A stretch of 64,000 nt of DNA from CAUPWF01 sp964367905 (GCA_964367905.1 CAYIZP010000012.1:10645-74644); one strand, 5' to 3'; shown: positions 32,583 through 41,432, numbered from the stretch's first letter. Numbers and translations are program-made. The notes: generated by a model not told the origin, from the sequence alone.

Positions 32583-32650
32583 TTATCGGCAAGATATCTC
32601 TGATTTCATCAATTATTTGCATTTATATTTTGCCGATAATGTGGTATACT
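32583..32650 (+). promoter_or_regulatory. Promoter and inverted operator pair for the HTH-Fic gene
   Basis: TTATCGGCAA (32583-32592) and its exact complement TTGCCGATAA (32630-32639) face each other. The second lies just before an extended -10 box, TG-G-TATACT (32642-32650). A protein bound at both sites would block or loop the promoter. The HTH domain of the downstream Fic protein is the obvious candidate for autoregulation. Confidence 0.55.
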
Positions 32651-32718
32651 ATATCCAATAGGAAAGTGTGATAAACAAAATTTTATATAATGAATTAGGG
32701 AAAAGGAAGGTTATTGCC

Positions 32719-33609
32719 ATGAAGTTTTTATCTGTTGCAACTACTGCAGAAAAATGGAATATATCAGCGCGTAGCGTAAGAAATTATTGTAAGGAAGGTC
32801 GAATCCCTGGCGCATTTTTAACTGGAAAAACTTGGAATATTCCAGAAACTGCTCAAAAGCCAGATAGAAAAATTCGAATACCCAAAAAGTCAACGACTCT
32901 GCTTGAGATATTAAAAAGAGAAAAAAGTTCAAGACTTTCAGGTGGCATCTATCATAAATTGCAAATCGAGCTAACCTACAATTCAAATCACATGGAGGGT
33001 AGTCGTTTAACTCATGACCAAACACGCCATATCTACGAAACCAACACCATCGGTATTGAACAGGAAATGATAAATGTCGATGACATTGTAGAAACCGCAA
33101 ATCATTTTAGATGTATTGATATGGTAATTGACAGTGCGAATTCTAATTTGAGCGAAACTTTTATCAAACAACTACACACCACTCTTAAAAATGGTACTAG
33201 TGATTCTAGGAAGGAATGGTTTCAAGTCGGAGATTATAAAAAGCTACCAAACGAAGTAGGAGGAGGTGAAACCACACCACCTGAACTTGTATCAAGTGAA
33301 ATCAAATCACTGCTTAGCTCATACAATTGCAAGAACCATAAGACCTTCGAAGATTTGATAGACTTCCATTATTGTTTTGAAAAAATTCATCCATTTCAAG
33401 ATGGAAACGGACGTGTGGGTAGGCTCATTCTTTTGAAAGAATGTTTAAAACATAATAGTGTACCTTTTATCATTGATGAGCAGCTAAAACTATTCTATTA
33501 TAGAGGGCTCAAAGAATGGAAAAATGAAAGAGGCTTTCTTCTCGATACCTGCCTCACGGCACAAGATAGGTTCAAACAATATTTGGATTACTTTAAGATT
33601 GGCTATTAG
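32719..33609 (+). CDS. Self-inhibited (class II) Fic family protein with N-terminal HTH
   Basis: 296 residues from the ATG after GGAAGG. Residues 1-45 are a MerR-like helix-turn-helix (TTAEKWNISARSVRNYCKEG). The inhibitory motif sits in the same chain: SNHMEG with Ser89 and Glu93. The Fic core is HPFQDGNGRVGR with His224 and is fully canonical, unlike the neighbouring Fic protein. Proteins of this build are widespread in gut Firmicutes; they probably control their own promoter and modify an unknown target. It is divergent from the other Fic module. Confidence 0.9.
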   Translation: MKFLSVATTAEKWNISARSVRNYCKEGRIPGAFLTGKTWNIPETAQKPDRKIRIPKKSTTLLEILKREKSSRLSGGIYHKLQIELTYNSNHMEGSRLTHDQTRHIYETNTIGIEQEMINVDDIVETANHFRCIDMVIDSANSNLSETFIKQLHTTLKNGTSDSRKEWFQVGDYKKLPNEVGGGETTPPELVSSEIKSLLSSYNCKNHKTFEDLIDFHYCFEKIHPFQDGNGRVGRLILLKECLKHNSVPFIIDEQLKLFYYRGLKEWKNERGFLLDTCLTAQDRFKQYLDYFKIGY

Positions 33610-33614
33610 CCAAC

Positions 33615-34505
33615 TCAGCGATTAATCTTCGTGCAGATACGAATCGCTAGAAGCTTTTGAACCGAAAGTTCACAACTAACTTGTGCATCCAACTTCTCAC
33701 ACAGTGTTTTTACAATGTAGAGCCCTAGCCCCGTGTTTTTCTTTGTCCGCGAAGAATCCGCTGTGTAAAACCGATCAAAGAGATGGGTAGTATCTTCATC
33801 ACTTAAACTACTCGCTTGATTACTAATCGTTATGATACAATTTTCATTCTCCTCAATGAGTGAGATATCTATAAAACCTTCGTTGTATTTAATTGCATTA
33901 GAGATAATATTTTGGAGAATACGTTCATATGCACCTATATTCCCGATAACGCCGACCGCCTTATCGGGAATATTTATTTGTGGTGTTATGCCGTTTTGTT
34001 CAAATAGAGAAAAATTACCCATTAACACATTCGTCAATACAGCAACCATGTCTATTTTATCTAGCTCCATTGTATAATCGTTATCTTCTATGATTGAAAG
34101 CTCGTAGAATTCATTTACCAAAGTATTCAGATTCTTTGCTCTTCCCTCTATAATCTCTAAGTATTCTTCCGTTTTTGACTCATCTGTTTTCATCATAGTT
34201 ATGTATCCCATAATAGAAGTGAGCGGCGTACGTAGGTCATGTGATAGATTCGCAATAGACTGCTTCAATTGCTCCTCGTGGTTTCTTGTTGCAATCTGTT
34301 GCTCTTGTTGCTTCATCAGGTTTCGATTGATTTCAACACACATGTTTTGTATATTTTTATGCGCAATTGTAGTGGTCAGTTTTTTCTGTGTTTTATTGGA
34401 AGTCAGCTCTCTCAACTGCTTCGTAATATTTCTCACTTCCGCGTTTATTAAAATCAGCTTTATGATTAGTGATACAATGATGACTCCTAATATAATATAC
34501 CACAT
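33615..34505 (-). CDS. Sensor histidine kinase, short-sensor type
   Basis: 296 residues with one membrane segment at residues 3-18 and essentially no extracellular domain. HisKA has NLSHDLRTPLTSIMGY near residue 92; the ATPase part has NIISNAIKYNEG and KNTGLGLYIV. Kinases of this shape next to an ABC-2 transporter usually sense peptide antibiotics through the transporter or the membrane. It follows the permease gene by 17 bases and completes the operon regulator, ATPase, permease, kinase. Confidence 0.9.
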   Translation of the reverse strand: MWYIILGVIIVSLIIKLILINAEVRNITKQLRELTSNKTQKKLTTTIAHKNIQNMCVEINRNLMKQQEQQIATRNHEEQLKQSIANLSHDLRTPLTSIMGYITMMKTDESKTEEYLEIIEGRAKNLNTLVNEFYELSIIEDNDYTMELDKIDMVAVLTNVLMGNFSLFEQNGITPQINIPDKAVGVIGNIGAYERILQNIISNAIKYNEGFIDISLIEENENCIITISNQASSLSDEDTTHLFDRFYTADSSRTKKNTGLGLYIVKTLCEKLDAQVSCELSVQKLLAIRICTKINR

Positions 34506-34522
34506 ATTGCGTCTCCCTTAGA

Positions 34523-35308
34523 TTATTTTAACTCTGCTCTTTGTAATGCGATGTATGAAAATCCACCAGCAAGTAAAAAGGTTACGATACTAACACCGAT
34601 TACCTTGATAATATCTCCACTTGTTTCAATACTTCCCATATTATTTGCATAATAAAGTGGTGTAAACTCCATGATCTTTTGCCATGTCTCCCCGAGAGGC
34701 ATTACAGCGATAATTCCATAGATTAATAGCGCACCTATGCAAATCCCCATAGTTACTCCCATATTTTTCAACAGATAAGCTACGAAAATGCACATACTGG
34801 TAACGGATAGGTTCACAATAAGATATAGGATAAAATCTATTACCATTTCTCTGAAAATCTCCGCAGTAAATTCAACGCCAAACCCATTTATAGCGGTTAT
34901 AAGTGTTGTCATCACAATTGGAACAATGATTAAAATAAGAACTGTGCCAAGCATTACCGCCACGATTTTTCCAACAAGCATTGACATACGTGATTTCCCT
35001 GATGAAACTGCTAACCCTAATGTACGGTTTGCAAAATCTCCACAAACGAATAGCCCAATAAACGTAGCAATAAATACAATATTACTCTGTAACTGTATCA
35101 ATGCGGTCTTGAATACATCGTATCCGCTTATTGTTACATTAGAGACTGAAATGATAACCCCCTCTGGCAAATCACTAGGAATCATATCTGCTGTTATTAA
35201 TATTAAAACTGCGAGCATAGCATATATTGCTGCATTGACCAACAAAATAATTTTAAATCCTTTTAGTTTCCCTAATTTATAGAGCTCTGCACGAATTGAA
35301 TTAAGCAT
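34523..35308 (-). CDS. ABC-2 type transporter permease
   Basis: 261 residues with six predicted membrane segments (near 18-38, 70-88, 102-130, 145-175, 180-205 and 232-252). It resembles the permeases of bacteriocin-immunity or BcrB-like exporters. It overlaps the ATPase gene by 8 bases, so the two form one transporter. Together with the regulator and kinase genes it is likely to protect against an antimicrobial peptide, although the substrate is not readable from sequence. Confidence 0.87.
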   Translation of the reverse strand: MLNSIRAELYKLGKLKGFKIILLVNAAIYAMLAVLILITADMIPSDLPEGVIISVSNVTISGYDVFKTALIQLQSNIVFIATFIGLFVCGDFANRTLGLAVSSGKSRMSMLVGKIVAVMLGTVLILIIVPIVMTTLITAINGFGVEFTAEIFREMVIDFILYLIVNLSVTSMCIFVAYLLKNMGVTMGICIGALLIYGIIAVMPLGETWQKIMEFTPLYYANNMGSIETSGDIIKVIGVSIVTFLLAGGFSYIALQRAELK

Positions 35309-36224
35309 ATTTATTCCCTCCTATCAGTCCCATGTAATAGCTCTCCAAATCATCTCCTTTTGTTGAAATTTCGCTAACAGACACACCTCCAAGAGCAAGT
35401 TCTCGTGCTACCTTGGCTGTATCATCTAGGAACTCATATAGTTTAATGGTATCATTGGATGTAACGCTAAATTCTGTAGTATTCAGTTTTGTTTCCAGTA
35501 TAGAAACCGCTTTTGCTGCATTGTCAACCTGTAGGTATATATGTTTTTTACATTTTTTATCTAGTTCCACTAGGCTGATTTGCTCAACAATCTTTCCATT
35601 GCTTATAAACCCATAACAAGTCGCAAGTTGATACAGTTCTCCTAGAATATGGCTTGAAATCAATATCGTAATATTCTGCTCTTTATTCAATTTTTTTAGT
35701 AGCTCCCGAAGTTCAACAATGCTTGTAGGATCAAGTCCATTGATAGGCTCATCTAAAACCAAGAATTCTGGTTCACCTAAGAGTGCAATTGCAATTCCTA
35801 GACGCTGTTTCATCCCTAACGAAAAGTTCTTCACCTTCTTTTTCCCTGTATTGGTAAGCTTTACCACCTCCAACACCTCTTGTATCCGTTTCTGATCTGG
35901 TATCCCTAGATACATACTGTGCACTTTAAGGTTCTCTACCGCTGTCATATTGGGATAAATTGCAGGTCCTTCTACGATGCATCCCATTCTTGCACGATTT
36001 TTTATATGTGCAGCCTCCTCGCTTGTTCCAAAAAGTTCCATTTCTCCACTTGTTTTTTTCGCCAATCCCATCATCAAACGTATTAATGTGGTTTTACCTG
36101 CTCCATTCTCACCTACAAATCCGTATATATCTCCACGGTTGATCTGCATTTCTACTCCCTTTAATGCAAATCCTGTTTGGTATCGCTTGCTTAAATCTGT
36201 TGTCTTAAAAATTATTTCTCTCAT
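35301..36224 (-). CDS. ABC transporter ATP-binding protein (BcrA-like)
   Basis: 307 residues from the ATG after AAAAGGAGATG. Walker A GENGAGKTT is near residue 40, signature FSLGMKQRLGIA near 135, Walker B FLVLDEPINGLD near 155 and the switch His in ISSHILGEL near 190. A C-terminal extension of about 90 residues is as expected for the drug/peptide exporters of this class. Partner of the overlapping permease gene. Confidence 0.93.
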   Translation of the reverse strand: MREIIFKTTDLSKRYQTGFALKGVEMQINRGDIYGFVGENGAGKTTLIRLMMGLAKKTSGEMELFGTSEEAAHIKNRARMGCIVEGPAIYPNMTAVENLKVHSMYLGIPDQKRIQEVLEVVKLTNTGKKKVKNFSLGMKQRLGIAIALLGEPEFLVLDEPINGLDPTSIVELRELLKKLNKEQNITILISSHILGELYQLATCYGFISNGKIVEQISLVELDKKCKKHIYLQVDNAAKAVSILETKLNTTEFSVTSNDTIKLYEFLDDTAKVARELALGGVSVSEISTKGDDLESYYMGLIGGNKYA

Positions 36225-36298
36225 ATATTCGCATCTCCTTTTGATATTATGATAAACAACAATCTTCAAGAAAACCTAAAGTCAATTCTAAAGAATCT

Positions 36299-36982
36299 CT
36301 AAAGAATTGACAGTTTATATCCCATACCCCAAACAGTTTCTATATACTCCTTATCGGATGCTTGTTTGATTTTTTTCCTAATATTACTCATATGTGTATT
36401 TATCGTATTGTCATCATATGCATACTGTTCATTCCACACACTCTCATACAGGTTCTGCTTCGAGAACACCTGAAGCGGATGTTCTAGCAGAAGCTCCAGC
36501 AACGCATACTCCTTAGCAGTGAAATTCAAAATATTATCCCCCACGTAAACTTCTTTGGATATTCTGTCCAACGATATTTCACCATGACAAAGCTTCTGAC
36601 TTACCACACCGTCATCTCCTAAGCTATATCTGCGAATGTTCACTTCGATTCTTGCTAGCAATTCATTTAAATCAAAAGGCTTTGTTATATAATCATCCGC
36701 ACCTAATCTCAGCACTTCGATTTTTGTCTGTGTTAAACTTTTAGCCGACATCACTATGACTGGCACTTCGGAAACTTCTCGTAGTTCACGCAAGATTTCA
36801 TCTCCACTTTTATACGGCAACATCAGATCCAAAAGAATTAAATTATAAGTATTTTCCTTCGCTTTCGCTATTCCAGTCACGCCATCACTTGCGCTTTGCA
36901 CACAGAAATTATGCTGTTCCAAAAATCGTATAAGCATAGTGGATATCTCGTTGTCATCCTCTATGATTAGTATTTTTCTCAT
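36299..36982 (-). CDS. OmpR family response regulator of the ABC transporter operon
   Basis: 227 residues. Receiver with IIEDD, phosphorylated Asp in LILLDLMLPYK near residue 51 and Lys in TKPFD. The C-terminal winged helix ends YIETVWGMGYKLSIL. It is the first gene of the unit and is expected to be phosphorylated by the kinase encoded at the end. I chose the ATG at MRKILII; a GTG three codons earlier is possible but too close to the ribosome site. Confidence 0.92.
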   Translation of the reverse strand: MRKILIIEDDNEISTMLIRFLEQHNFCVQSASDGVTGIAKAKENTYNLILLDLMLPYKSGDEILRELREVSEVPVIVMSAKSLTQTKIEVLRLGADDYITKPFDLNELLARIEVNIRRYSLGDDGVVSQKLCHGEISLDRISKEVYVGDNILNFTAKEYALLELLLEHPLQVFSKQNLYESVWNEQYAYDDNTINTHMSNIRKKIKQASDKEYIETVWGMGYKLSIL

Positions 36983-36994
36983 ATCTCTCACACC

Positions 36995-37247
36995 TCTCGC
37001 ATATTTTCTTAATTATACTGTCGTTTTGGATGAATATCAACTCTGCTATAAAAGCAACACTGCTGAATGTGTTTTACTTTCCCCCGAAGAATATATACGT
37101 TTAATGGATGAGGTCAATGATGCTAGACTTTTAGCAACCGCGACAGAACGTATTCAAACTTATGATTCAAAAAATACAATTTCAGGAGATACGGTATTCC
37201 GTGACCTTGGTATTACTGATGAAGATTTAGAGGGATTTGAAAAGTAA
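36995..37247 (+). pseudogene. YefM/Phd-type antitoxin gene with a damaged 5' end
   Basis: The second half (ECVLLSPEEYIRLMDEVNDA, RDLGITDEDLEGFEK) is clearly YefM-like. The first part is wrong: the usual N-terminal DNA-binding strands are reduced to LNYTVVLDEYQLCYKSNTA. There is no ATG with a ribosome site, and the open frame only continues backwards into the response regulator gene on the other strand. About 25-30 codons seem to be missing. The stop overlaps the next ATG (TAATG), the normal arrangement for such pairs. Confidence 0.65.
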
Positions 37248-37468
37248 TGACAAATCCCGTTTCAATCTATGAGGGCGGATACGGGAAGCCCTTGGGAAAC
37301 AAGGGTGGAACTGATTTGACAGGTCTCTTTAAAATCAAGCTTCGTAATGCTGGACTGCGTATAGTCTATAAGATTATAAAAACGGAAACCACCATGATTG
37401 TAATTGTAATCGGAGCAAGAAGTGACGATGAAGTATACAATATAGCTGAAAAGCGCTATAAAAAATAG
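37247..37468 (+). pseudogene. RelE-type toxin gene lacking its N-terminus
   Basis: 73 residues: YEGGYGKPLGNKGGTDLTGL, then GLRIVYKIIKTE and VIVIGARSDDEVYNIAEKR, the middle and end of a RelE/ParE toxin. A full toxin has about 20-25 more residues before NPVSIYEGG, including the first helix. Here the ATG falls directly before that point. With the damaged antitoxin upstream, the pair is probably inactive. Confidence 0.7.
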
Positions 37469-37486
37469 CACTCATCAGATAATGTA

Positions 37487-38335
37487 CTATATCGCGTAAT
37501 ATGGTCCCCCCAGAATGGCATCATTGCACCTATCACAATTTTCATCACTACAATGTGTAATATATGAGTTTTTCCTTATTTCATTTGTACAAACTTCAAC
37601 GAAGTCCTTTGCCTTATAGCATCGCCATAAGCTATTGCCGACAACAACTCTTTTTTCAATCACTTGTAGTGCACTGTCAAAATTATTAAATCCTAAAGAA
37701 CAACTGCCACAATTAACACCAATTGTTTCCCCCTCCGAGTTTTTTGCCCATCTAACAAATAATTTCCTTCCTGCAAGTTCCTCCGCATAATGAATCGCTG
37801 TTGCAGATGTTAAATCCACCCCCATCAAAAGAACAAATCCATCCATATCGCATAACGCTTTAAGCGGCGCATAAACATCATTAGGTGTTTGTGCTTCTAC
37901 GATCCTATTTGCATTTTCTCCAACTGCTGTAAAGGAATTAAGTGGATGATTGCCTCTTACACTACCATCGCAATTTAGAACATACTCACTGAAAGCCCCC
38001 ATTTTTTGGCTTGAAATACATTTACTTTCAATTGAAAAGATATCATTATCAGAATAATCTATATTCATATAATAGGAATAATCTCCGGCACCATTTTGCT
38101 TAGGCATATATTTCTCTATAGGTTTTGTTCCATAAACATTTGAAAATGTGGGTACTAGTACTGTAGCATTATGTTCTAAAAAAACTTCTACAAGTAACTT
38201 CGGCAATTCTTTTGAAGGCATTCCAAACGAGCGAATTGAAGAATGTACACAGACAGATTTCCCTTCTATCGATAACTTCGATATCGCTTGTTGAACTTCT
38301 CTAATAAACATATTTCTTTCGGAATATTTGCTCAT
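37487..38335 (-). CDS. AAC(3)-family acetyltransferase
   Basis: 282 residues from the ATG after GGAAAGG. It matches the aminoglycoside 3-N-acetyltransferase/YokD family: VCVHSSIRSFG near residue 28, LVPTFSN, MGAFSEYVLN, RGNHPLNSFTAVG and LLMGVDLTSATAIHYAEEL. Catalytic His is in HSSI or HYAEE. Many members do not act on aminoglycosides, so resistance should not be assumed. The last 25 residues contain a Cys-rich stretch (HCSDENCDRCNDA) not expected in enzymes of this family, possibly a metal site. Confidence 0.83.
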   Translation of the reverse strand: MSKYSERNMFIREVQQAISKLSIEGKSVCVHSSIRSFGMPSKELPKLLVEVFLEHNATVLVPTFSNVYGTKPIEKYMPKQNGAGDYSYYMNIDYSDNDIFSIESKCISSQKMGAFSEYVLNCDGSVRGNHPLNSFTAVGENANRIVEAQTPNDVYAPLKALCDMDGFVLLMGVDLTSATAIHYAEELAGRKLFVRWAKNSEGETIGVNCGSCSLGFNNFDSALQVIEKRVVVGNSLWRCYKAKDFVEVCTNEIRKNSYITHCSDENCDRCNDAILGGPYYAI

Positions 38336-38412
38336 ATACTTGACCTTTCCCTGTTTCATTCATTTAATTTAGTCCCTTTTTATATTCATATTTCCTTTTA
38401 GAGATTTTCAAA

Positions 38413-39054
38413 CTATTCAGTCTTGCGATTGAATATATGTAAGCCTTTTCTATATTTACATAGCAACACACACATTATTATGTAACCAAACCACCCCACT
38501 CCATATAAAATGAGCGAATTACCCATGTCAAGTGTTGGTCTGATTACCCATGAGTATCCTCCAAGTGCACCTTGTATAAAGTTAAACAAGCAAGAATAAG
38601 GAATTAAAAGCAATATCCAAATATTGATAGTCCAAAATTGTTTTTTGGCTATATCTTTCTTTTCCCCATCATATTGCCCAACAAAATATATCATTGTGCC
38701 TATCGCCATCAATATTAAGCCAACTGCGACTGCAACAGACGTTTGTTGTTCCTTCCATATCATGAGCGATGCAATCAAACCAATAAAATTAAGTGCAGTA
38801 CCTGCTACTGCAAAAATCCTCGCATCTGACGCATCTTCTCTATGGCTATTTTTTTGCTCAATCCCTTTAATTAGATAATCTGTTGTCACCTCGAAGTAGT
38901 CACTTAACTTCATAATTTTGTCAATATCTGGTATACTTTGCTCGCTTTCCCATTTTGAGACTGCCTGCCTTGAAACACCTACTTTGTCTGCAAGTTCTTC
39001 TTGTGAAATTCCTTTTGTTTTTCTTAATTGTTGTATTCTATCTGCTATGTTCAT
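38413..39054 (-). CDS. XRE family transcriptional regulator with membrane domain
   Basis: 213 residues. Residues 1-65 are a Cro/CI-type helix-turn-helix (GISQEELADKVGVSRQAVSKWE and so on). Four hydrophobic segments follow from about residue 80. This combination is common in Firmicutes, where the membrane part may sense envelope state. It is monocistronic. No direct target can be named. Confidence 0.88.
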   Translation of the reverse strand: MNIADRIQQLRKTKGISQEELADKVGVSRQAVSKWESEQSIPDIDKIMKLSDYFEVTTDYLIKGIEQKNSHREDASDARIFAVAGTALNFIGLIASLMIWKEQQTSVAVAVGLILMAIGTMIYFVGQYDGEKKDIAKKQFWTINIWILLLIPYSCLFNFIQGALGGYSWVIRPTLDMGNSLILYGVGWFGYIIMCVLLCKYRKGLHIFNRKTE

Positions 39055-39180
39055 CTCCTATATCTCCTCTCTGTTATAACTCAATAATAACAAAACCCTT
39101 GGTTGCATAACCACCATTTAAGACTGGAGATATGACAACTGACAGTTGCACTCTTCAATTCACCTATCTTTTTTGTGTCA

Positions 39181-39819
39181 TCAATCGTCTAATTGGGCAC
39201 AAGCTAATTCGAACTCCGCCTGACACGGCAAAGCCTTCTTTTCCTTATCAGGAAATGCTTTTTCAAATTCCGCAACTTCTTCCTCGCTCACATCTAAATC
39301 TGTTGAGAAACAAGCTATCCCTGCAATATTGTCAAATGCACCCTCGTATAGAGGCAAAGCTAATAGTCCCTTATAGTATTTACCATCAGCCATGGATATA
39401 CCATACTTTTTCCCACCGACAAATCCATACGGTTCATAGTGATGCGGGTAACCTAGCGTTAAAATACCACGAAATCCCATGGACTTTGCTTTTTCAATCG
39501 AATAGGTAATAAGTTGTCTACCTAGAGATTGCCTATGAAATTTTGGGGATATAAACATCGGACCAAAGCTAATTGTTTTAATTGGCTCTTTCTCTGCCCT
39601 TTCAATCTGTGAGTGTGTGTAGAAAATCGCACCTTCCACAACACCATCAACCTCTATCACAAAACAGAGCTCCCTAATAAGGTCTGGACTTGTTCTCATC
39701 TTGTGAACAACACAATGTTCATGTGCACCAGGAAAATATAAATTCCAAAATGCTTCTCTTGCTACTTCTTCCACACGTCTATAATCTTTTTCTTCTTCAT
39801 TTCTTATTATAATATTCAT
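39181..39819 (-). CDS. GNAT family N-acetyltransferase
   Basis: 212 residues. Acetyl-CoA-binding motif A is visible as FHRQSLGRQLITYSIEKA near residue 110, followed by FRGILTLGYPHHYEPYGF, as in the YjdJ/YhbS-like GNAT group. The substrate is unknown. It is a single gene with no operon partner. Confidence 0.87.
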   Translation of the reverse strand: MNIIIRNEEEKDYRRVEEVAREAFWNLYFPGAHEHCVVHKMRTSPDLIRELCFVIEVDGVVEGAIFYTHSQIERAEKEPIKTISFGPMFISPKFHRQSLGRQLITYSIEKAKSMGFRGILTLGYPHHYEPYGFVGGKKYGISMADGKYYKGLLALPLYEGAFDNIAGIACFSTDLDVSEEEVAEFEKAFPDKEKKALPCQAEFELACAQLDD

Positions 39820-39898
39820 CTCGATAACCCTTTCTTTTCTATAATGATACCTTTATTACATTCAAAAAGCAAACCATATTTCAAGTTTGCTTTTTAGT

Positions 39899-40210
39899 TT
39901 ATCTTATTAAAAATTTCACGTAGTCCACACTTCCATGTAGTATTTGATTGATATAAACAACATCTTTTTCCTGTTTGTAAAAACATAGGTAAGCATCTAC
40001 AATAAGCATACGATACCCAAATTTTTCAAGCATCGTGCTCTGAGGAACCACACCCATATTCGGAAACTCCTCAAGTCTCCTTATGCTTGTCAACAGCTTA
40101 TCTGTAATATGTTTAGCCGACTTAACACCTGCTTTCATGCGATATACAGTGGCTATATCTCTTAGCTGATTCCGTGCTGTATGCATGATAACAACCTTAC
40201 ATTTCTCCAT
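39899..40210 (-). CDS. RelE/ParE-type toxin
   Basis: 103 residues from the ATG overlapping the end of the antitoxin gene by 14 bases. The fold is recognised by ARNQLRDIATVYRMKAG, the Arg in IRRLEEFPNMG and the strand YRMLIVDAYLCFYKQ followed by YINQILHGSVDY. It is likely an mRNA interferase or a ParE-like gyrase poison; the sequence does not decide which. It is complete, unlike the RelE fragment about 2.5 kb away. Confidence 0.87.
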   Translation of the reverse strand: MEKCKVVIMHTARNQLRDIATVYRMKAGVKSAKHITDKLLTSIRRLEEFPNMGVVPQSTMLEKFGYRMLIVDAYLCFYKQEKDVVYINQILHGSVDYVKFLIR

Positions 40211-40457
40211 ACAAGTCCTCCAATTCACATTCTACTTCATCTACTGTATAAGTTTTTGCACCTGCAAGCATCTCACGCTCGGTTGTGAGGAGTTTTTCAA
40301 ATAACGTAAGCTCCGCTTCCCTCGCTTCAAACAGTTCTTGGGAAATGAACACCATCTCTCCCTCGCCATTTCTTGTTATATATACTGGTTCTTTTTTCGC
40401 TAGCTGTACCATGTTATCATAATCATTACGCAACGATGATGAAGATTTAATTGTCAT
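40197..40457 (-). CDS. YefM/Phd-type antitoxin
   Basis: 86 residues. N-terminal Phd/YefM strand-helix domain (SSSLRNDYDNMVQLAKKE, PVYITRNGEGEMVFISQE) and an acidic C-terminal toxin-binding tail (VDEVECELEDLYGEM). It is translated first and overlaps the toxin start. A consensus promoter lies upstream, and Phd/YefM proteins usually repress their own operon together with the toxin. Confidence 0.88.
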   Translation of the reverse strand: MTIKSSSSLRNDYDNMVQLAKKEPVYITRNGEGEMVFISQELFEAREAELTLFEKLLTTEREMLAGAKTYTVDEVECELEDLYGEM

Positions 40458-40489
40458 TGAATTTCCTCCTTGTGATTTATTATAATAAT

Positions 40490-40518
40490 ATTATACACAA
40501 ATAATACAGAAATATCAA
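40490..40518 (-). promoter_or_regulatory. Promoter of the YefM/RelE-type pair
   Basis: Minus-strand TTGATA and TATAAT with a 17-base spacer, about 35 bases before the antitoxin ATG. Confidence 0.7.
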
Positions 40519-40597
40519 TATACAAGAAATATGCTGTTGCTACGAGCAACGCAATTTAACAACTTGAAATTATTCACTAAGAACGGGAATTCTCCCC

Positions 40598-40626
40598 TTG
40601 CGACAATGATATTTATTTGCTATTCT
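40598..40626 (+). promoter_or_regulatory. Promoter of the MNT/HEPN pair
   Basis: TTGCGA and TATTCT with a 17-base spacer, 45 bases before the MNT gene ATG. Confidence 0.6.
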
Positions 40627-40670
40627 AAGGTAAGAAATAAATTGGAGAAATGATTAAATAGGAGGTACAT

Positions 40671-41039
40671 ATGGATAATACACTCAATACACTCAACACA
40701 ACCATCGCTTCACTTCATCTGCCGCCACGATTTGAAAACAAGTTGCGTGCCGATATAACCTATCTGCTCCAATACTCCATAGATACCCTAGAACAGATTG
40801 TGTTATTTGGAAGTTGTGCACGCGGTCAATTGCGCGTGACAAGTGATATTGATCTATTGCTAATCACAACCGCTTCTCTTCCCCGAATGGATCGAGCTGA
40901 AATAAGTAGCACCTTGGAAGAGGCTTTGGACGAAGTCCATACAGATGTTGTATTCTATACAAGAGAACAATTCGATGATTCTAATCGGCTAATTGTTACT
41001 CAAATCAAAAATGAAGGGGTGATATTATATGAGAAATAG
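40671..41039 (+). CDS. MNT-type nucleotidyltransferase (antitoxin of HEPN/MNT pair)
   Basis: 122 residues. The minimal nucleotidyltransferase motif GSCARGQLRVTSDIDLLLI is intact, with both metal-binding Asp residues, and a third acidic residue lies in VHTDVVFYT. In related pairs this protein adds AMP to the HEPN partner and so silences it. It overlaps the HEPN gene by 11 bases and follows a GGAGG ribosome site. Confidence 0.88.
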   Translation: MDNTLNTLNTTIASLHLPPRFENKLRADITYLLQYSIDTLEQIVLFGSCARGQLRVTSDIDLLLITTASLPRMDRAEISSTLEEALDEVHTDVVFYTREQFDDSNRLIVTQIKNEGVILYEK

Positions 41040-41430
41040 TTATTTTTATATCGGTTATAACGACTATCTATTCGCAAAAGATTCTCTGACTCTATGTGAC
41101 CAAAGTGGAAACTACAACTCTGTAGCAGCCATACTAGCTCAAAGCGCAGAAAAATTACTGAAAGAAGTGATCGAAATAAAATTTGCCGATGATAGTTCCT
41201 GTATTTCTATCCTAAAAACGCATAACCTTAGAACAATTGTCAACAAAATCAAAGAAAAATATCCTGATATCGCACTGAATTCTATTGAATGCAAGTGGCT
41301 CGGTGATTTTTATTTTGATGCACGCTATCCTGGCGATAACTTTGTAGTGGTCAGCAAAGAAGATGCTTATACCGCACTAACTATTACAGAAGATATCTTA
41401 AAAGCAGTGCGGGAAGTTCTGGAATATTAA
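41029..41430 (+). CDS. HEPN domain protein
   Basis: 133 residues, mainly helical. The pattern AILAQSAEKLLKEVIEI, KTHNLRTI and DFYFDARYPGDNF is that of the HEPN proteins paired with MNT nucleotidyltransferases. The toxic members carry an R-x4-6-H RNase motif; I cannot find one here, because the only His is in KTHN with no Arg at the right distance before it. It may be an inactive or differently acting member. Confidence 0.82.
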   Translation: MRNSYFYIGYNDYLFAKDSLTLCDQSGNYNSVAAILAQSAEKLLKEVIEIKFADDSSCISILKTHNLRTIVNKIKEKYPDIALNSIECKWLGDFYFDARYPGDNFVVVSKEDAYTALTITEDILKAVREVLEY

Positions 41431-41432
41431 AT

